A stretch of 45,057 bases of DNA, from the NCBI GenBank assembly GCA_023391335.1, contig JAEWBG010000084.1, positions 1-45,057 on the forward strand, written 5' to 3'. This stretch comes from Pseudomonadota bacterium (GTDB lineage: Bacteria; Pseudomonadota; Gammaproteobacteria; Steroidobacterales; Steroidobacteraceae). The notes under the pieces are model-generated. The model had not been told where the DNA came from. It did not search any database and saw nothing but the letters and a program-made list of their open reading frames with translations. The first letter of the stretch is position 1. Every line of letters begins with the position of its first letter. This document shows positions 24,197 to 33,065 of this stretch, one piece after another. Position numbers and translations under genes: made by a program.

Positions 24197-25279
24197 ATGC
24201 TGCTCTTCCTTACTCACAAGCTCGCGTTCTTCGAATCTGCGTTTCGCGTTTTCAACTATTTGACGCTGCGCGCGATCTTGGCGGCGCTGACAGCGTTGTT
24301 GATCTCGTTGCTGGTCGGTCCGTGGATGATTCGCAAATTCGTTGCGCGTCAGATCGGTCAGCAGGTTCGCGATGATGGTCCGAAGTCCCACTTGAAGAAG
24401 GCGGGCACGCCGACGATGGGAGGGATGTTGATTCTTGTAGCCATCGGCGCGAGCACGTTGCTGTGGGCGGATCTCACCAATCGCTTCGTGTGGGTCACGC
24501 TGCTCGTGACGCTGTCGTTCGGACTGATTGGTTTCTGGGACGACTATTTGAAACTCGTCGTCGGCAACAGTCGCGGGTTGATCGCACGTTACAAATATTT
24601 CTGGCAATCGGTTGCCGGGCTCGCGTGCGCATTCGCTCTTTACTACATGCACAAGTCGCCGGCCGAAATCACTTTGTTCGTGCCGGTATTCAAGAACGTG
24701 ATGTTGCCGCTCGGGGTCGGTTACATCGTGCTCACGTATTTCGTCGTCGTCGGAATGAGTAACGCGGTCAATCTAACCGATGGGTTGGATGGGCTCGCAA
24801 TCATGCCGGCGGTGTTGGTGAGTGGGGCTCTGGGGGTGTTTGCGTATGCAACGGGCAATGCGGTCTTCTCGTCTTATCTCGGCATTCCTTTCATCGAAGG
24901 AACCGGTGAAATCTTGGTGTTCTGCTCGACGTTGGTCGGCGCCGGATTGGGGTTCCTCTGGTTCAACACTTACCCAGCGCAAGTGTTCATGGGTGACATT
25001 GGTGCGCTCGCGCTGGGTGCGGCACTAGGCGTCGTCGGCGTCATTGTTCGCCAAGAGATCGTGCTGCTCGTCATGAGCGGCGTGTTCATCATGGAAACCG
25101 TGTCCGTGATGTTGCAGGTCGCCTCATTCAAGCTCACGGGCAAGCGCATCTTCCGCATGGCGCCGATTCATCATCATTTCGAGCTCAAAGGTTGGGCGGA
25201 GCCGAAGGTGATCGTGCGCTTCTGGATCATCTCAGTGATCTTAGTGCTCGTCGGTCTTGCGACGCTGAAGGTGCGTTGA
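24197..25279 (+). CDS. mraY: phospho-MurNAc-pentapeptide translocase
   Basis: The 360-residue integral membrane enzyme has about ten helices and matches the E. coli length. Motifs include DDGPKSHLKKAGTPTMGG, GFWDDYLK, NAVNLTDGLDGLAI and the histidine motif PIHHHFELKGW. It transfers phospho-MurNAc-pentapeptide to undecaprenyl phosphate, making lipid I. ATG 24197 matches the family start MLLFLTH; the longer open frame upstream lies within murF. It ends TGATG with murD. Confidence 0.96.
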   Translation: MLLFLTHKLAFFESAFRVFNYLTLRAILAALTALLISLLVGPWMIRKFVARQIGQQVRDDGPKSHLKKAGTPTMGGMLILVAIGASTLLWADLTNRFVWVTLLVTLSFGLIGFWDDYLKLVVGNSRGLIARYKYFWQSVAGLACAFALYYMHKSPAEITLFVPVFKNVMLPLGVGYIVLTYFVVVGMSNAVNLTDGLDGLAIMPAVLVSGALGVFAYATGNAVFSSYLGIPFIEGTGEILVFCSTLVGAGLGFLWFNTYPAQVFMGDIGALALGAALGVVGVIVRQEIVLLVMSGVFIMETVSVMLQVASFKLTGKRIFRMAPIHHHFELKGWAEPKVIVRFWIISVILVLVGLATLKVR

Positions 25280-26631
25280 TGCAAGCAGCTCGCAACCAAC
25301 CCATGCATTCCGCTGCCGGCCGCACGATTGTCGTGGGACTGGGGCGTACGGGGTTGTCGTGCGCTCGTTATCTGCGCGCGCGTGGAATTCCATTCGCCGT
25401 CACCGATAGTCGCGCAACGCCGCCGGAAGCGACCTCGCTGCGTGAACTTGGGACCGACATTGAAATGCGCTTCGGTGGATTCGATGAGCGATTGCTCGAA
25501 GGCGCCACCCAAGTGATCGCCTCTCCCGGAGTTTCAGTCCGGGAGGCATTTCTCCAAGCCGCCGCAAGCAAAGGGTTGCCGATCATTGGCGACATCGAAG
25601 TGTTCGCACGTGAAGCTCGCGCTCCCATCGTCGCGATCACCGGCACCAATGGCAAAAGCACCGTGACGACGTTGGTCGCGCGCATGGCTGAAGCGGCAGG
25701 GCGTCGTGTGCTCGCAGGCGGCAATTTGGGTCGGCCTGCGTTGGATCTGCTCAATGAGCCCGTGCCCGAGTTGTATGTGTTGGAGCTCTCGAGCTTTCAG
25801 CTCGAGACGACGCACTCGCTGCGTACCGCCGCGGCGACGGTTCTCAATGTCACCTCGGATCACATGGATCGTTACGACTCGATGCAAGCGTATGCCGATG
25901 CGAAGGCGCGGATCTTCGACAGGTGCGATGCCGCGATCGTCAACTTGGACGATGCATACGTGCGCTCGATGGCCGCACGTGCTTCATGCGTGCTCACCTT
26001 CAGTCTCACTGGACCGATTGCCGACTTTTACGCACAGCCGAAGGGCGGCGACGTCTTTTTGATGCATCGAGGCGAACGTCTCGTCGCGATGTCGGAGCTG
26101 AAGATTTCCGGATTGCACAACGCTGCGAATGCGCTGGCTGCACTCGCGATGTGTAACGCGCTGGGCATTCCGCTCGATGCCTGTGTCGACTCGCTTAAAA
26201 CCTTTCCTGGGCTGGCACACCGCTCGCAATGGGTTGCCGACGTCAACGGCATTCGCTTCGTGGACGATTCGAAGGGAACGAATGTGGGTGCAACGCTCGC
26301 GGCTGTGTCTGGCATGCCCAGCGCGAAAGTATTGATCTGCGGCGGGCAGGGCAAAGGCCAAGATTTCGCGCCGCTCGCGGCCGCATTTCGCAATCAGGTT
26401 CGACACGTCGTGTTGCTAGGGCAGGACGCTCGATTGCTCCAGTCGGCGCTCGAAGGCGCAGTGACTACGGAATTCGCGAGCGACATGGATGAAGCGGTGA
26501 AGCTGGCCGCTCAAGCCGCGCGAGCCGGCGAGACCGTGTTGTTGTCGCCCGCTTGTGCGAGCCTGGATATGTTCCGCGACTACGCGCATCGGGGCGATGT
26601 TTTCGCGGCGGCCGTGCGGAGGCTCGCATGA
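25279..26631 (+). CDS. murD: UDP-MurNAc-L-Ala:D-glutamate ligase
   Basis: The 450-residue ligase opens with a Rossmann-like TIVVGLGRTGLSCARYL, then the ATP loop VAITGTNGKSTVTTL, the ELSSFQLETT segment and NVTSDHMDRY. The C-terminal domain holds FVDDSKGTNVGATLAA and ICGGQGKGQDF. It adds D-glutamate to UDP-MurNAc-L-alanine in the cytoplasm. The start ATG shares its first base with the mraY stop; its own stop overlaps ftsW by ATGA. Confidence 0.96.
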   Translation: MQAARNQPMHSAAGRTIVVGLGRTGLSCARYLRARGIPFAVTDSRATPPEATSLRELGTDIEMRFGGFDERLLEGATQVIASPGVSVREAFLQAAASKGLPIIGDIEVFAREARAPIVAITGTNGKSTVTTLVARMAEAAGRRVLAGGNLGRPALDLLNEPVPELYVLELSSFQLETTHSLRTAAATVLNVTSDHMDRYDSMQAYADAKARIFDRCDAAIVNLDDAYVRSMAARASCVLTFSLTGPIADFYAQPKGGDVFLMHRGERLVAMSELKISGLHNAANALAALAMCNALGIPLDACVDSLKTFPGLAHRSQWVADVNGIRFVDDSKGTNVGATLAAVSGMPSAKVLICGGQGKGQDFAPLAAAFRNQVRHVVLLGQDARLLQSALEGAVTTEFASDMDEAVKLAAQAARAGETVLLSPACASLDMFRDYAHRGDVFAAAVRRLA

Positions 26632-27812
26632 GTGCCGTGCCGCTGACATTTGCTCGCTCGAATACGCGACCGAAAAAGTTCGCGTTCGATAATGTGCTGC
26701 TGTTGATCACCGGCGCCATTCTGTTGTTGGGTCTGGTGATGATGACTTCGGCGTCGATCACCATCGCCGACAAGCACATGCACGAGCCGCTGTTCTTCCT
26801 CGAGCGTCAGATGAACGGTGTAGCGCTCGGCGTGGTGCTGGCGATGATCGCGATGTCGATTCCGTCCTCGGTGTGGGAACGATTGTCTCTGCCGCTCCTG
26901 ATGGTGGGATTCTTGTTCCTCGTGGTCGTGCTGATTCCCGGGATCGGGCACGAAGTGAACGGCAGTCGTCGTTGGTTGCGCGCCGGGTTCATGAACTTCC
27001 AAGCATCTGAACTTGCGCGTGTGCTATTGCTGACCTATCTCGCGAGTTATGTGGCTCGCAAGCAAACGGAATTGAAGGAAGACATCAAAGGCTTCTTGAA
27101 GCCGCTAGGGTTGCTCATCGCTGCGGCGGGTTTGTTGCTGCTCGAACCGGACTTCGGTGCCGCGACGGTGCTGATGGCCACGGGCCTTGGCGTGCTATTC
27201 CTTGCGGGCGTGAAGTTGCGGAACTTCATCGCGCTCGTCGCAATTGCCGCCGCGGGCATGGGGGTGATCGCTGTCACGTCCGCTTATCGCTTGAAGCGCC
27301 TGACTTCGTTCATGGATCCGTGGGCAGATCCGTTCAATTCCGGGTTCCAGCTCACACAGTCCTTGATCGCAATCGGTCGTGGCGAATTCAGCGGTGTCGG
27401 GCTCGGTTCAAGTGTGCAGAAGTTGTTCTATCTGCCGGAAGCACATACCGACTTCGTGTTTGCAGTGCTCGCCGAAGAACTTGGACTGATCGGCGTAATG
27501 GCAACGCTCGGATTATTCGTGCTGCTTACGTGGCGTTCCTTCTACATCTCGCGCATGGCCGCACAAGCGGGTCTCGCTTTCCAAGCGTATTGCGCGGCGG
27601 GCTTCGGTATGTGGTTGGGTCTGCAGACGTTCATCAACATCGGCGTGAACATGGGCATCTTGCCGACGAAGGGATTGACGTTGCCGCTCATGTCATACGG
27701 CGGCTCGAGCATCATGGTGACGATCGGTTGGATCGGGCTGTTGCTGCGCATTCATCACGAAGCGAGCACCACCGGGCGCTTGGCAGTGCCACGCAAGGAG
27801 CGGCGCGAATGA
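26628..27812 (+). CDS. ftsW: septal peptidoglycan glycosyltransferase FtsW (SEDS)
   Basis: The 394-residue SEDS-family membrane protein has about ten helices and ends its core with the signature LPTKGLTLPLMSYGGSS. Other family features are GSRRWLRAGFMNFQASELAR and LLEPDFGAATVLMATG. It polymerises lipid II at the septum with FtsI. The start overlaps murD by four bases, and AAGGAG near its 3' end serves the next gene, murG. Confidence 0.96.
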   Translation: MSAVPLTFARSNTRPKKFAFDNVLLLITGAILLLGLVMMTSASITIADKHMHEPLFFLERQMNGVALGVVLAMIAMSIPSSVWERLSLPLLMVGFLFLVVVLIPGIGHEVNGSRRWLRAGFMNFQASELARVLLLTYLASYVARKQTELKEDIKGFLKPLGLLIAAAGLLLLEPDFGAATVLMATGLGVLFLAGVKLRNFIALVAIAAAGMGVIAVTSAYRLKRLTSFMDPWADPFNSGFQLTQSLIAIGRGEFSGVGLGSSVQKLFYLPEAHTDFVFAVLAEELGLIGVMATLGLFVLLTWRSFYISRMAAQAGLAFQAYCAAGFGMWLGLQTFINIGVNMGILPTKGLTLPLMSYGGSSIMVTIGWIGLLLRIHHEASTTGRLAVPRKERRE

Positions 27813-28900
27813 AGCGCGGCACGGTTCTCATCATGGCTGGCGGCACCGGCGGGCACGTATTCCCCGCGCTTGCCGCTGCGCGCGTGCTGCGCGAGCGTGG
27901 CTATGAGCCTTTGTGGCTAGGAACGCAGCGGGGCATGGAAGCGAAACTCGTGCCGCAGCATCAAATTCCAATCGAGTGGATCACGATCTCTGGTTTGCGC
28001 GGCAAAGGCATCGCAACGGTTCTGCTCGCGCCTTTCAAACTGCTGCGTGCTGTTTGGCAAAGCTTGGAAGTGATGCGTCGAGTGCGCCCTTCAGTAGTGC
28101 TCGGTGCCGGTGGTTTCGTATCCGGTCCAGGCGGGTTGGCTGCATGGCTTTCGCGTCGGCCACTCGTGATCCATGAGCAGAACGCGATTGCAGGCATGAC
28201 CAATCGTTGGCTCTCGCGCTTCGCGCGTCGTGTCCTCGAAGCGTTCCCGAACAGTTTCCCCGCGCGCGTGAAAGCGGAGTGTGTCGGTAATCCCGTGCGA
28301 AGGGAGATCGCAGCGTTACCGGCACCCGAAAAGCGATATGCAGAACGCAAAGGCGCGTTGCGAGTGCTCGTGATCGGCGGCAGCCAAGGGGCGGCTCGGT
28401 TGAATGCAGTCGTGCCAGCCGCGATCGCCGAGATCGATGTGCCGATGCGGCCGGTCGTCATTCATCAAGCCGGTGAGCGTCACATCGCGCAGGCGCGTGA
28501 GCTCTACGCGAAGTACAACGTGCAAGCCGATGTTCGCGCCTTCATCGATGACATGGCCGAGATGTATGCGTGGGCGGACCTGATCGTTTGTCGTTCGGGC
28601 GCGTTGACCGTGTCGGAAATTGCGGCGGCTGGACTGCCCGCGATCTTCGTTCCGTTTGCGGCTGCAGTGGATGATCACCAAACGCGCAACGCCATGTTCT
28701 TGGTGGATGCCCATGCGGCGGTGCTCATTCCTGAATCAGATCTCACTCCGGTCAGGCTATCCGACGAACTCCAAACTCTGTTGAATGCGGGTCGCTCACG
28801 CTTGGCCGAAATGGCGACGCAAGCGCGCAGTCTTGCCAAGATCGATGCAGACGTGCGCCTAGCCGACGCGTGCGTCGCAGTTGCAGGAGGTGTGCGATGA
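27809..28900 (+). CDS. murG: lipid II synthase MurG (GlcNAc transferase)
   Basis: The 363-residue GT-B glycosyltransferase starts VLIMAGGTGGHVFPALAAA, with GLRGKG, VLGAGGFVSGPGGLAAW, IHEQNAIAGMTNRWL, VIGGSQGAARLN and the donor-site CRSGALTVSEIAAAGLPAIFVPF. It adds GlcNAc to lipid I on the inner face of the membrane. AAGGAG lies eight bases before the ATG, which overlaps ftsW; it ends with an ATGA overlap into murC. Confidence 0.96.
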   Translation: MKRGTVLIMAGGTGGHVFPALAAARVLRERGYEPLWLGTQRGMEAKLVPQHQIPIEWITISGLRGKGIATVLLAPFKLLRAVWQSLEVMRRVRPSVVLGAGGFVSGPGGLAAWLSRRPLVIHEQNAIAGMTNRWLSRFARRVLEAFPNSFPARVKAECVGNPVRREIAALPAPEKRYAERKGALRVLVIGGSQGAARLNAVVPAAIAEIDVPMRPVVIHQAGERHIAQARELYAKYNVQADVRAFIDDMAEMYAWADLIVCRSGALTVSEIAAAGLPAIFVPFAAAVDDHQTRNAMFLVDAHAAVLIPESDLTPVRLSDELQTLLNAGRSRLAEMATQARSLAKIDADVRLADACVAVAGGVR

Positions 28901-30330
28901 ACGATCGCATGCGCCGCATCCATCGCATTCACTTTGTCGGCATCGGCGGTGCCGGTATGGGCGGCATCGCTGAAGTACTGCTCAATCTCGGCTATGCAGT
29001 GCAAGGCAGCGATCTGAAACCCAACGCCGTGACGCAGCGGCTGCTGCGTTTGGGTGCGCACATTAAATTCGGTCACGCGGCGGCGAATGTCGGCGAAGCA
29101 GATGTGCTCGTCGTTTCGACGGCAGTGCAACGCGACAACCCCGAAGTTGTCGAAGCTCAGTCGCGTCGAATTCCCATCGTGCAGCGTGCGCAGATGCTCG
29201 CTGAGCTCATGCGTTTCCGCTATTCGATTGCTGTCGCCGGTACTCACGGCAAGACGACGACCACCAGCATGGTCGCATCTGTCTTGGCGGAAGGCGGATT
29301 GGATCCGACCTTCGTCATCGGCGGGCGCTTGAAGAGCGCGGACAGCAACGCACGTCTGGGCACGGGCAAGTATCTCGTTGCCGAAGCGGATGAGAGCGAC
29401 GCCTCCTTCATGCACTTGCAGCCGATGATCGCGATCGTGACGAACGTCGACAACGATCATCTCGGCACGCATGAAGGCGATTTCGAACGCTTGAAACAAA
29501 GCTTCGTCGATTTCTTGCACAACCTGCCGTTTTACGGCCTCGCAGTCATCTGTGCAGACGATCCGATGGCCTCCAGCTTGATCTCGCGCATCGCGCGTCC
29601 CTTCGTGACCTACGGTATCGAGCAGGACGCAGATCTGCGCGCCGTCAATATCGTCCGCGATGGCATGAAGACGCGCTTCGATGTGCAACGCCGCGCTTCA
29701 GGCAAGTCGTTCTCAGTGCAGTTGAACCTGCCCGGCACGCACAACGTGCTCAACTCGCTCGCGGCGATTGCGGTCGGATTGGAACTGGAAGTGAGCGAGG
29801 CTGCGATTCACGCCGCGCTGAATTCGTTCCACGGTGTCGACCGACGCCTGCAGCAGTACGGCGATGTTCAAACTGCGGTGGGGCGCCTGACGTTGATCGA
29901 TGACTACGGTCATCACCCGACCGAGTTGGCGGCAACGCTCGAAGCCATTCGCCAAGGCTGGCCGAATCGACGCATCGTGCTTGCGTTCCAGCCGCATCGC
30001 TACACGCGCACTCGGGATTTGTTGGATGACTTCGCGCGCGTGCTGTCGAACGTCGACGCATTGATCGTCACTGAAGTGTATGCGGCCGGTGAAGCGCCGA
30101 TCGCAGGCGCCGACGGCAAAGCAATCTGTCGCGCAATTCGTTCACATGGGCGCGTCGAGCCGCTCTTCATCGAAAAGGTCGATGAGTTACCGCAGGCGTT
30201 GATTCAAATTGCTCGCGCCGACGATGTGATCGTCACGATGGGCGCGGGAAGCATCGGCAGCATGGCCGCCGAGCTGCCGCAGTTGCTCAGCACGCTGCAG
30301 CCTGAGTCGGGCCGAGGAGCACGCGCATGA
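28897..30330 (+). CDS. murC: UDP-MurNAc:L-alanine ligase
   Basis: The 477-residue ligase has HFVGIGGAGMGGIAEVL at the N-terminus, the ATP loop VAGTHGKTTTTSMVA, EADESDASFMHL and the C-terminal DDYGHHPTELAATL. It adds the first amino acid to UDP-MurNAc. AGGAGG lies just upstream of the ATG, the strongest ribosome site in the cluster. The stop overlaps murB by ATGA. Confidence 0.96.
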   Translation: MNDRMRRIHRIHFVGIGGAGMGGIAEVLLNLGYAVQGSDLKPNAVTQRLLRLGAHIKFGHAAANVGEADVLVVSTAVQRDNPEVVEAQSRRIPIVQRAQMLAELMRFRYSIAVAGTHGKTTTTSMVASVLAEGGLDPTFVIGGRLKSADSNARLGTGKYLVAEADESDASFMHLQPMIAIVTNVDNDHLGTHEGDFERLKQSFVDFLHNLPFYGLAVICADDPMASSLISRIARPFVTYGIEQDADLRAVNIVRDGMKTRFDVQRRASGKSFSVQLNLPGTHNVLNSLAAIAVGLELEVSEAAIHAALNSFHGVDRRLQQYGDVQTAVGRLTLIDDYGHHPTELAATLEAIRQGWPNRRIVLAFQPHRYTRTRDLLDDFARVLSNVDALIVTEVYAAGEAPIAGADGKAICRAIRSHGRVEPLFIEKVDELPQALIQIARADDVIVTMGAGSIGSMAAELPQLLSTLQPESGRGARA

Positions 30331-31223
30331 ATGCGTTCGCGCTACCTCCGGATCTCGAATCGCGCGTGCTTCACAACGAGCCGATGTCGCGTCACACGTC
30401 ATGGCACGTTGGCGGTCCGGCGGATCTGTATTTCACGCCGACCACGATCGACGATGCCGCTCAGTTCTTGCACAGCCTGAGCCCTGAGATGCCCGTGATG
30501 TGGATTGGGTTGGGAAGCAACCTGCTTGTGCGCGACGGCGGCATTCGCGGTGCCGTCGTCGCAACTCATGGCGTGTTCGATGAGTTACAGCGCGTGAACG
30601 AAGGCGAAGTGTGGTGCGGCAGCGGAGTCGCCTGCGCGAAGCTCGCGAAACAATGCATCAAGTGGGGATTGGGACCAGCCGAATTCTTTGCCGGCATTCC
30701 CGGCACATTGGGCGGTGCGCTGGCAATGAACGCAGGCGCATTCGGTGGTGAGACCTGGCGTCACGTCGTCAACGTAAAGACGATCGATCGAGCGGGCGTG
30801 TGCCATGAGCGCGACGCGAGCGAATACGAAGTGGGTTATCGCCACGTGCGCGGACCCGCCGATGAATTCTTCCTGGGCGCAAAACTGAAGTTTGAAGCAC
30901 GACCCGGTGTGAGCAACGAAGACATCCGCTTATTGCTCGCGCGCCGCAAAGCCACTCAGCCGATCGGCGAGTGGTCGTGCGGCTCGGTGTTCACCAATCC
31001 ACCCGGCGATCACGCTGCACGTCTGATCGACACCGCTGGCTTGAAGGGGCATCGCATTGGCGGAGCTCGCGTATCGGAGATGCACGCGAACTTCATCGTT
31101 AACGATGGCTCCGCAACGGCAGCAGACATCGAGCAGTTGATTGAATTCGTACAACGGACCGTCGCCGAAAAGTTCGGCGTGAAGTTGAACCCGGAGGTTC
31201 GAGTAGTGGGAGAGCGAGCATGA
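30327..31223 (+). CDS. murB: UDP-N-acetylenolpyruvoylglucosamine reductase, type II
   Basis: The 298-residue flavoenzyme begins with HTSWHVGGPADL, has the FAD-binding GLGSNLLVRDGGIRG and GIPGTLGGALAMNAGAFG, and ends SCGSVFTNPPGDHAARLIDTAGLKG...GGARVSEMHANFIVN. That C-terminal pattern and the short length mark the type II (B. subtilis-like) form rather than the longer type I of E. coli and Pseudomonas. It reduces enolpyruvyl-UDP-GlcNAc to UDP-MurNAc. It overlaps both neighbours by ATGA. Confidence 0.95.
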   Translation: MNAFALPPDLESRVLHNEPMSRHTSWHVGGPADLYFTPTTIDDAAQFLHSLSPEMPVMWIGLGSNLLVRDGGIRGAVVATHGVFDELQRVNEGEVWCGSGVACAKLAKQCIKWGLGPAEFFAGIPGTLGGALAMNAGAFGGETWRHVVNVKTIDRAGVCHERDASEYEVGYRHVRGPADEFFLGAKLKFEARPGVSNEDIRLLLARRKATQPIGEWSCGSVFTNPPGDHAARLIDTAGLKGHRIGGARVSEMHANFIVNDGSATAADIEQLIEFVQRTVAEKFGVKLNPEVRVVGERA

Positions 31224-32170
31224 CGCGCATCACCAATCCAGATGATTTCGGTCGCGTCGCCGTGTTGATGGGCGGCACGTCCTCCGAGCGTGACGTTTCG
31301 TTGGATTCGGGGCGCAACGTTCTGCAGGCGTTGATTCGTCGCGGCGTCAATGCGTTTGCGGTAGATGGCATTCCTGCGCTCGTGAAGGAGCTGACCGCAA
31401 AACGCGTCGATCGCGTGTTCAACATCCTGCATGGTCATGCGGGCGGCGGCGAAGACGGCGTCTTACAGGGGCTGCTTGAAGCATTCGGCACTCCGTACAC
31501 AGGTTCCGATGTGCTCGGCTCCGCTTTGTCCATGGACAAGATTCGCACCAAGCAGGTGTGGTTGTCGTTGAACTTGCCGACGCCTCGCTACGCGCGCGTT
31601 TCCAAAACCGACGACGTCACCGCCGCTGCACGTTGGTTAGGTTTGCCAGTGATTGTGAAGCCTGCGTGCGAAGGGTCGAGCGTCGGTGTGAGCCGCGTGT
31701 TCAAAGAGGAGGACTTGAAAGGCGCGATCGAGCTTGCCGCTTCCTATCCCGGTGAGTTGCTGATGGAGCAATTGATCGAAGGCGAAGAATTTACGGTCGG
31801 TGTCTTGGGCGATGAAGCCTTGCCGACGATTCGCATCGTTCCGGCGGGCGAGTACTACGACTATCACGCCAAGTACGTCGCCGAAGACACGCAATACGTG
31901 TGCCCCGGTCTGCATGGTGCCGCAGAAAACGAAATGCGCGCGCTCGCACTGGAAGCATTCCGCGCCGCTGGCTGCACCGGGTGGGGTCGCGTCGATGTGA
32001 TGCGAGACCGCAATGGGGCGAATTTCTTGCTTGAGGTGAATACAGCACCTGGCATGACGAGTCATTCGCTCGTGCCCAAGGCAGCGAAAGCGTTCGGAAT
32101 CGAATTCGATGAGCTGGTGTGGCGTGTGCTCGAAACGAGTTTCCGCACGTCTGGAGGCACACGCCCGTGA
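31220..32170 (+). CDS. ddl: D-alanine:D-alanine ligase
   Basis: The 316-residue ATP-grasp enzyme shows VLMGGTSSERDVSLDSG, LHGHAGGGEDGVLQGLLE, KPACEGSSVGVSRV and the metal and substrate site EVNTAPGMTSHSLVPKAA. It makes the D-Ala-D-Ala dipeptide used by MurF. Position in the dcw cluster between murB and ftsQ corresponds to ddlB. It overlaps murB by four bases and ends TGATG with ftsQ. Confidence 0.96.
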   Translation: MTRITNPDDFGRVAVLMGGTSSERDVSLDSGRNVLQALIRRGVNAFAVDGIPALVKELTAKRVDRVFNILHGHAGGGEDGVLQGLLEAFGTPYTGSDVLGSALSMDKIRTKQVWLSLNLPTPRYARVSKTDDVTAAARWLGLPVIVKPACEGSSVGVSRVFKEEDLKGAIELAASYPGELLMEQLIEGEEFTVGVLGDEALPTIRIVPAGEYYDYHAKYVAEDTQYVCPGLHGAAENEMRALALEAFRAAGCTGWGRVDVMRDRNGANFLLEVNTAPGMTSHSLVPKAAKAFGIEFDELVWRVLETSFRTSGGTRP

Positions 32171-32985
32171 TGTTCTTCGGTTCGAGCAAACGCAACCGTC
32201 GCAAGAGTGAAGCCGGCGAAGCGCGGCTGCCGCTCAAGGGGCTGGCGTTCCTTTTCAAGGATGGGTTCCGCCCGTTCTTGGGGCTGCTCGCAATCGCAGT
32301 AGGCGGTTCGATCATGTTGTGGGGCGTGACGCGGGCGCTCGATAGGCCGATCGGCAAGGTGGAGGTGGACGGCAAATTCCAACGAGTCGCGCCGGTGCAA
32401 ATCGAAGAGGCGATTCGGCCGTTTCGCGGCGAGGGATTTCTTTCAGTGAATCTCGATGCAATGCGCGCGGCGCTGCAGACGATTCCTTGGGTCGATCACG
32501 CGCGTGTCGAGCGGCGTTGGCCGAATGGTGTGCATGTGTTCATCACCGAACACGTTGCTGCTGCGCGTTGGGGCGAAGACGGACTCATGAATACTCGTGG
32601 CGAATTGTTCTTGCGTGGGGCAAGTCACATTCCGCCCGAGTTGCCGCAACTCATCGGGCCCGAAGGCACGGAGTCGGAGGTCGCACATTTGTATCTCGAA
32701 ACCTATCCGCGCCTGTTGAGCGTGGGTTTGCGCCTGACTCGCGTTGAGCTCGATCCGCGCGGCGCATGGCAATTGAGTTTGCAGAACGGCGTGCAGGTGC
32801 GGCTGGGACGCCAAAACGTGAACGAACGACTGGAGCGATTCATTCGCGTCGCAAGCCCGGTGATCGCGGCGCGCGCCAGCGAAGTGAACTACGTGGACCT
32901 GCGCTACAGCAACGGTTTCTCAGTGGGTTGGAATGCTCCGACCCGTGTCGCGCATGACTCGAATGAAATGCGCCCTGATGCCTGA
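32170..32985 (+). CDS. ftsQ: cell division protein FtsQ
   Basis: A 271-residue bitopic protein: a basic cytoplasmic tail (SSKRNRRKSEAGEARLP), a transmembrane helix at about residues 35-55, a POTRA domain (IGKVEVDGKFQRVAPVQIEEAI...WVDHARVERRWPNGVHVFITEH) and the FtsQ beta domain ending VDLRYSNGFSVGW. It recruits FtsB-FtsL to the divisome. ATG 32170 shares a base with the ddl stop. It is followed by an 80-base gap before ftsA. Confidence 0.94.
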   Translation: MFFGSSKRNRRKSEAGEARLPLKGLAFLFKDGFRPFLGLLAIAVGGSIMLWGVTRALDRPIGKVEVDGKFQRVAPVQIEEAIRPFRGEGFLSVNLDAMRAALQTIPWVDHARVERRWPNGVHVFITEHVAAARWGEDGLMNTRGELFLRGASHIPPELPQLIGPEGTESEVAHLYLETYPRLLSVGLRLTRVELDPRGAWQLSLQNGVQVRLGRQNVNERLERFIRVASPVIAARASEVNYVDLRYSNGFSVGWNAPTRVAHDSNEMRPDA

Positions 32986-33065
32986 ATAACGAATGACCTA
33001 CGTGAATTCAAATTACTTTCGCCACTCGACGCGTCGCGGGCGCTTCACATTGCGGGTGACATTAC

